64,000 nucleotides of DNA from Viola odorata (taxonomy: Eukaryota > Streptophyta > Magnoliopsida > Malpighiales > Violaceae). The position numbers and the translations under genes are program-made. The notes beneath the pieces were generated by a model that did not search any database, had not been told where the DNA came from, and saw only the letters and a program-made list of their open reading frames with translations. Where the stretch lies: assembly GCA_963691705.1 (NCBI GenBank), contig OY829543.1:32387523-32451522 (forward strand), written 5' to 3'. Positions 60,790 through 64,000 of the stretch are shown here, in pieces (within the stretch, counting starts at the first letter, position 1; every line of letters starts with the position of its first letter).

Positions 60790-61490
60790 TAGAAATCTCA
60801 AATTCGGCAAAGGAATTCTTGAGATATGACTGATCTTCTAACACTTGAATCATTGTAAGCGGTGCAAGCGTATACTTGACTCCATCTTTTTCTAGCTTAT
60901 ACCGATTGCTCTTCCCTTTGTGATTGGAATTCCTATCGAATTTCTAAGGTCGTCCGAGCAAGATATGGCTTGAATACATCGGGACAACGTTACAAAGGTT
61001 CTCAATCTTGTATCGACTAATGGAGAACGTAATGAGAACTTGTCTTGTCACTTTGACCCTTGACAATCATTCATCCATTGTAGTGAGTAAGGCTTCGGAT
61101 GCTTCACGGTAGGCAAATCCAACTTGTTGACTAGTAGCATACTCACACAATTCATGCAACTACCGTTGTCGATGATCAAAGAACACTTGTGTTTACCTAC
61201 CAAGCAATGAGTATGGAAGAGATTTTCCCATTGCTCTTCCTCCTTCGGTTCGGCCTTTGCTTGAGCGCTCAAGTTGCGTCTAATGACAAGCGTAAGCCCG
61301 GAGTCACTCTCCTCTTCCTCATCCGAATCATGAACCTTTTCTTCTCTCACTAGTTCTTCCTCTTCAATCTCACGGTCATCATCGGATCCTAGATCTCCAT
61401 TCTCGGGAATAAGCAAGACACACTTATTAGGGCACTCCGATTGTCGATGACCTCTACCGGTGCACTTAAAATATATAATGTCCTTAGGAG
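60790..61490 (-). pseudogene. pol: Element G zinc knuckle and protease
   Basis: After a knuckle-like FKCTGRGHRQSEC (first cysteine of the usual four replaced) comes an acidic linker. The aspartic protease follows with LVGKHKCSLIIDNGSCMN, LVNKLDLPTVKHPKPY and LQWMNDCQ. The following frame (VLITFSISRYKIENLC, VVPMYSSHILLGRP) reads to about 60960 with a stop, then on to ISKKLENKEKEIQNN near 60790. The family usually proceeds directly to RT at this point, but here it does not. Confidence 0.78.
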
Positions 61491-61499
61491 CTATTCTAT

Positions 61500-62699
61500 T
61501 CGCTGAATTTTGAGGATGAACATTGTCATTTTAAGTTCGCGAAGACGCTTGAGTAGGGGTCGCACTTTTAGTACCGTGAGTGTACTGTAACACCTTATGA
61601 GGTTCCTTCACAACCCTTGTCCAGTCTCCTTCCATGTAATGGTCTTGGTGCTTGCCGAAGAGGCACCATTGAAATTAGACCTCACCTTCCTTTGTCTCTC
61701 GATCTTGATAGCCATATGTAACATCTCTTGTAGTGTATTGTAGTGCGTTAACTCTAACGCGTTAGCTATCTCTTGATTGAGGTCATTTAAGAACCTTGCC
61801 ATCATGGCTTCAACTCGCTCAACCACTTGCGCTCTTGACAGTGCTATCTCCATCTCATTGAAGTACTCGCTAACACTCTTGCTTCCTTGAGTCAGAGATT
61901 GCAATCGTTGGTGAAGATCGCGTTGAAAATAAGTGGGTACAAAGCGTACCCTCATTAGCACCTTCATGTCTTGCCATGTGGTCATGGGTGCGCACTGAAG
62001 TCGGACTCGGTCTTGATTAATTTGCTCCCACTAATGGACTGCATATCCATTGAACTCAACGGCTGCCAACTTTGCCTTCTTATCCTTTGAATAATTGTTG
62101 CATAGGAAGATAGATTCCACCTTTCGCTCCCACATAAGGTATGCGTCGGGATTGTCTTTCCCTTCAAACGATGGGATCTTCATCTTGATGTTGTCAATGT
62201 TGGCGTCGATCCACTCTTCAGCGCTAGGTTGTCGCTCATAAGCTTGGGCATTCCTACCAACGTCTTCACCTTCATAGTCAGCTTCCTCGTGCCATTGCGC
62301 ATGGGGTGCGCGACGCTCAGCCCGCGCAAATTGCGCGTTGGGCTCGCGTCTAGGCATGCATTGAGGTCCAACGTTGGCATGTATGGGGCTAGTTGTGAAC
62401 CTTAACTCATCATCATCTCCTCCGCCAACATATCCCTTTGGTAGTCCTCCAAATAGACCCTTCTCTTCCACTTCCTTCGGAGGGTCACCATCATATAAAT
62501 GTCTCGCGTTTCCCGGTTTGAGGACTTGGAAAAAGTGAGGAATGTTTGCTTCCTCCCTTGCGGACAACTTATCAACCTTGCTCACGGTCTCTTTGGCGGT
62601 ACACTCCATTTGATCGAGCCTTACTAAAATCTTTTGCATCATCTCGGCATGTCTGGGGCGCACTGCTCCTTCTTCACCTTCCTCAGAATGGGTTGACAT
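61500..62699 (-). pseudogene. gag: Element G gag
   Basis: Starts MSTHSEEGEEGAVRPRHAEM at 62699. A Gly/Asp-rich spacer is followed by the conserved NIKMKIPSFEGKDNPDAYL and LWERKVESIFLCNNYS of chromovirus Gag, to a stop near 62029. The frame continues with MTTWQDMKVLMRVRFVP, RLQSLTQGSKSVSEYFNEM and ARFLNDLNQEIANALELTHY to a TGA at about 61608. Confidence 0.85.
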
Positions 62700-63311
62700 A
62701 CCTGAAACTCACAACACGAACAAAAAAATGTAAAATTGTACTAAACCTAGCACTCCCTCACGTATTTACTCTAGTGTTAACTCTCTATTAAGCTCACCAA
62801 AATAACTCTCAAATCTCTACAATTATTCCTGTGCAAACGTTAGTTGACTCAAGAATTTCAAAGAAACGCTTCCAAAAAGACTCTCAAAGACAACTAGCTC
62901 CGAAATATTTTTTGATGTAAGATAATTGAGTAGTCGCAAAGATCAATCAACTAAACAAATATCTTACTAGAATAGAAGAGAAATATTAGGAATCAAGGAA
63001 AATCTCAAATGACTCGAAAGGACTCAAATAATTTTCACAAATTGTGGAAGTGCGTATGTGTGCGGATTAGGGTTTGTACTTTGTAAGCTTGATATCTTTC
63101 AACTCCGGCCACCAAATTGGATGATTGTTTTTACGTCTGGAATTCCTTTAATTGTTATTTTCTTTCATTTATAAAACAAAAGTAATATAACAATTAAAGG
63201 AATGACTCTTTTTAGGATTTTGACACTTTTTTGGATTGAATTGAAGACGCACAAATCACAATCGTGATTTGCTAACAAGACACACAAAGACGCAAAAACT
63301 AGATCTAGAAC
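62700..63311 (-). other. Element G 5' leader, interrupted by H
   Basis: No gene. It contains a perfect 17-bp inverted repeat (ATTCCTTTAATTGTTAT and its complement, about 63150-63215). A TTGGTGGCCGGAGTTG on the minus strand (about 63098-63113) starts with TGG, but the sequence beyond it does not match G's LTR, so it is not called as PBS. Confidence 0.45.
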
Positions 63312-64000
63312 TGATAGCACGTTTCATGGTCATGATTTTACCTTCTTTTCTAGCCCTTTCGGGGGCATGACTCTGCTATTTGACCCTTATTTCTATCTTT
63401 ATTGTAGATCAGCGTCAATAGAAGGAAAAGATCGAAAAGAAGTATATTTGGAGTGATTCTGAGGATTTCTAGCTTCAAGGTCTAGAAGATCAGATTGTCG
63501 TCGTGCCCTCGACGCTAACCAGACCAGTTGTCTCTAGCCCATGATACTTTTGCCTCTTCTCTCAATCGAAAGCCAAAGAGAAGAATCTTCAAAGATCCGC
63601 ACGGGATTCCATGCGCCTCTAGAAGATACCAGGTGCGCCAGAGATTCTAGAATATTCTCTTGAAAGGACATGTGCTGTCAAGATCCCATTTCTTCTATCT
63701 CCCCTTAGCTATTTTATCCCCTAGCTAGTTTTAGCGTACATAAGCTTAGCTTTAGGGTTTTTGTAAGGACGGTTGTCCTAGGACTTTAATACATCACTTC
63801 ATCTTTCACCCTAGTTTTTAGGGATCTTATTCTGTTGGTATTTGAAGGAGCCACTGGTTTGTAAAGGAAGAAAGCTTTCTTCTTTGATTATTAATTAATC
63901 CTTCGGTTTCTTCTAATCTCTTTCCTTTTTTTCTCTTTTGTTGCATGATTATTATTATCGACTGTTCATATTCTAGTATGAGTAGCTAAGTCCCATCTTC
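63312..64000 (+). repeat. Element H: start of an E-family LTR, plus strand
   Basis: Begins TGATAGCACGTTTC and aligns, as the opposite strand, with the E LTRs over its visible 689 bp (for example ATTCTAGAATATTCTC against the E segment near 8945, and GCCCTCGACGCTAACCAGACC against 9083-9104). It is clearly diverged from E's copies. The rest lies beyond the window. It interrupts the leader of element G; the expected 5-bp duplication would begin with 63307-63311 (AGAAC). Confidence 0.85.

Larger units (their letters stand above)
59105..63311 (-). mobile_element. Element G: chromovirus-like LTR element with gag and protease only
   Basis: Minus strand: leader (63311-62700), gag, protease, about 0.6 kb without pol motifs, polypurine tract, 3' LTR (59105-60201). 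RT, RNase H and integrase are absent; there is no room for them between the protease (about 60790) and the LTR. The Gag (IKMKIPSFEGKDNPDAYL) and protease (CSLIIDNGSCMN) are of chromovirus type. The 5' LTR is not visible because element H interrupts at 63312 and the rest is outside the window. It is best read as a non-autonomous derivative. Confidence 0.8.

Noticed and set aside
63098..63113. Primer-binding site for element G (TTGGTGGCCGGAGTTG, minus strand)
   Set aside because: The next bases do not resemble G's LTR beginning at 59105, so the LTR boundary would not fit.

Overview
This 64 kb window is plant nuclear DNA made almost entirely of transposable elements. The evidence is Ty3/gypsy retrotransposons of the plant-only Tat and Athila lineages, a plant-type DD39D mariner-like transposase, hAT-type elements with 8-bp target duplications, a chromovirus-type gag-protease element, and plant TATA boxes and splice signals. 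I saw no ordinary single-copy host gene. The host is an angiosperm; I cannot name the species.

The layout is a nested stack, and several levels are proved by matching target-site duplications (TSDs). The deepest layer is a mariner-like element (MLE). Its transposase is split between 6268-6431 and 49171-50385. Into it went D, a minus-strand Athila element (6432-49170, TSD GTTAT). Into D went three elements: E, a non-autonomous Athila relative (7695-13867, inside D's left LTR); C, a plus-strand Athila (21293-44174, inside D's pol, TSD AATTC); and a 604-bp hAT element (48436-49039, inside D's right LTR, 8-bp TSD AGTATTTT). Into C's left LTR went B, a plus-strand Tat element (22389-32878, TSD ATGAT). 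A second Tat element, A (minus strand, 1-6210), abuts the left MLE fragment and runs off the window.

Right of the stack, the MLE 3' half runs to a terminal inverted repeat near 53998 and carries an antisense ORF. It is followed by a hAT-like left end (54006), an LTR unit F (LTR 54996-55808, PBS-like site, long internal region without pol), a chromovirus-like gag-protease element G on the minus strand (59105-63311), and the start of another E-family LTR, H (63312-64000, plus strand).

The coding capacity is gag-protease-RT-RNase H-integrase, with an additional RNase H domain in A and B and an ATHILA ORF-1-type gene after pol in C and D. All pol genes carry stops or frameshifts, so every element here is probably immobile without help from other copies. 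The most unusual signals are: short, partly palindromic words repeated through the Athila-type elements (TCGAGGGCAYGA in D/E/H, CTTRGBYAAG in C), in LTRs, non-coding DNA and codons alike; a spliced antisense gene with its own TATA box downstream of B's pol; a conserved ORF in the otherwise pol-less element E; and a tRNA-like pol III promoter module inside the hAT element.
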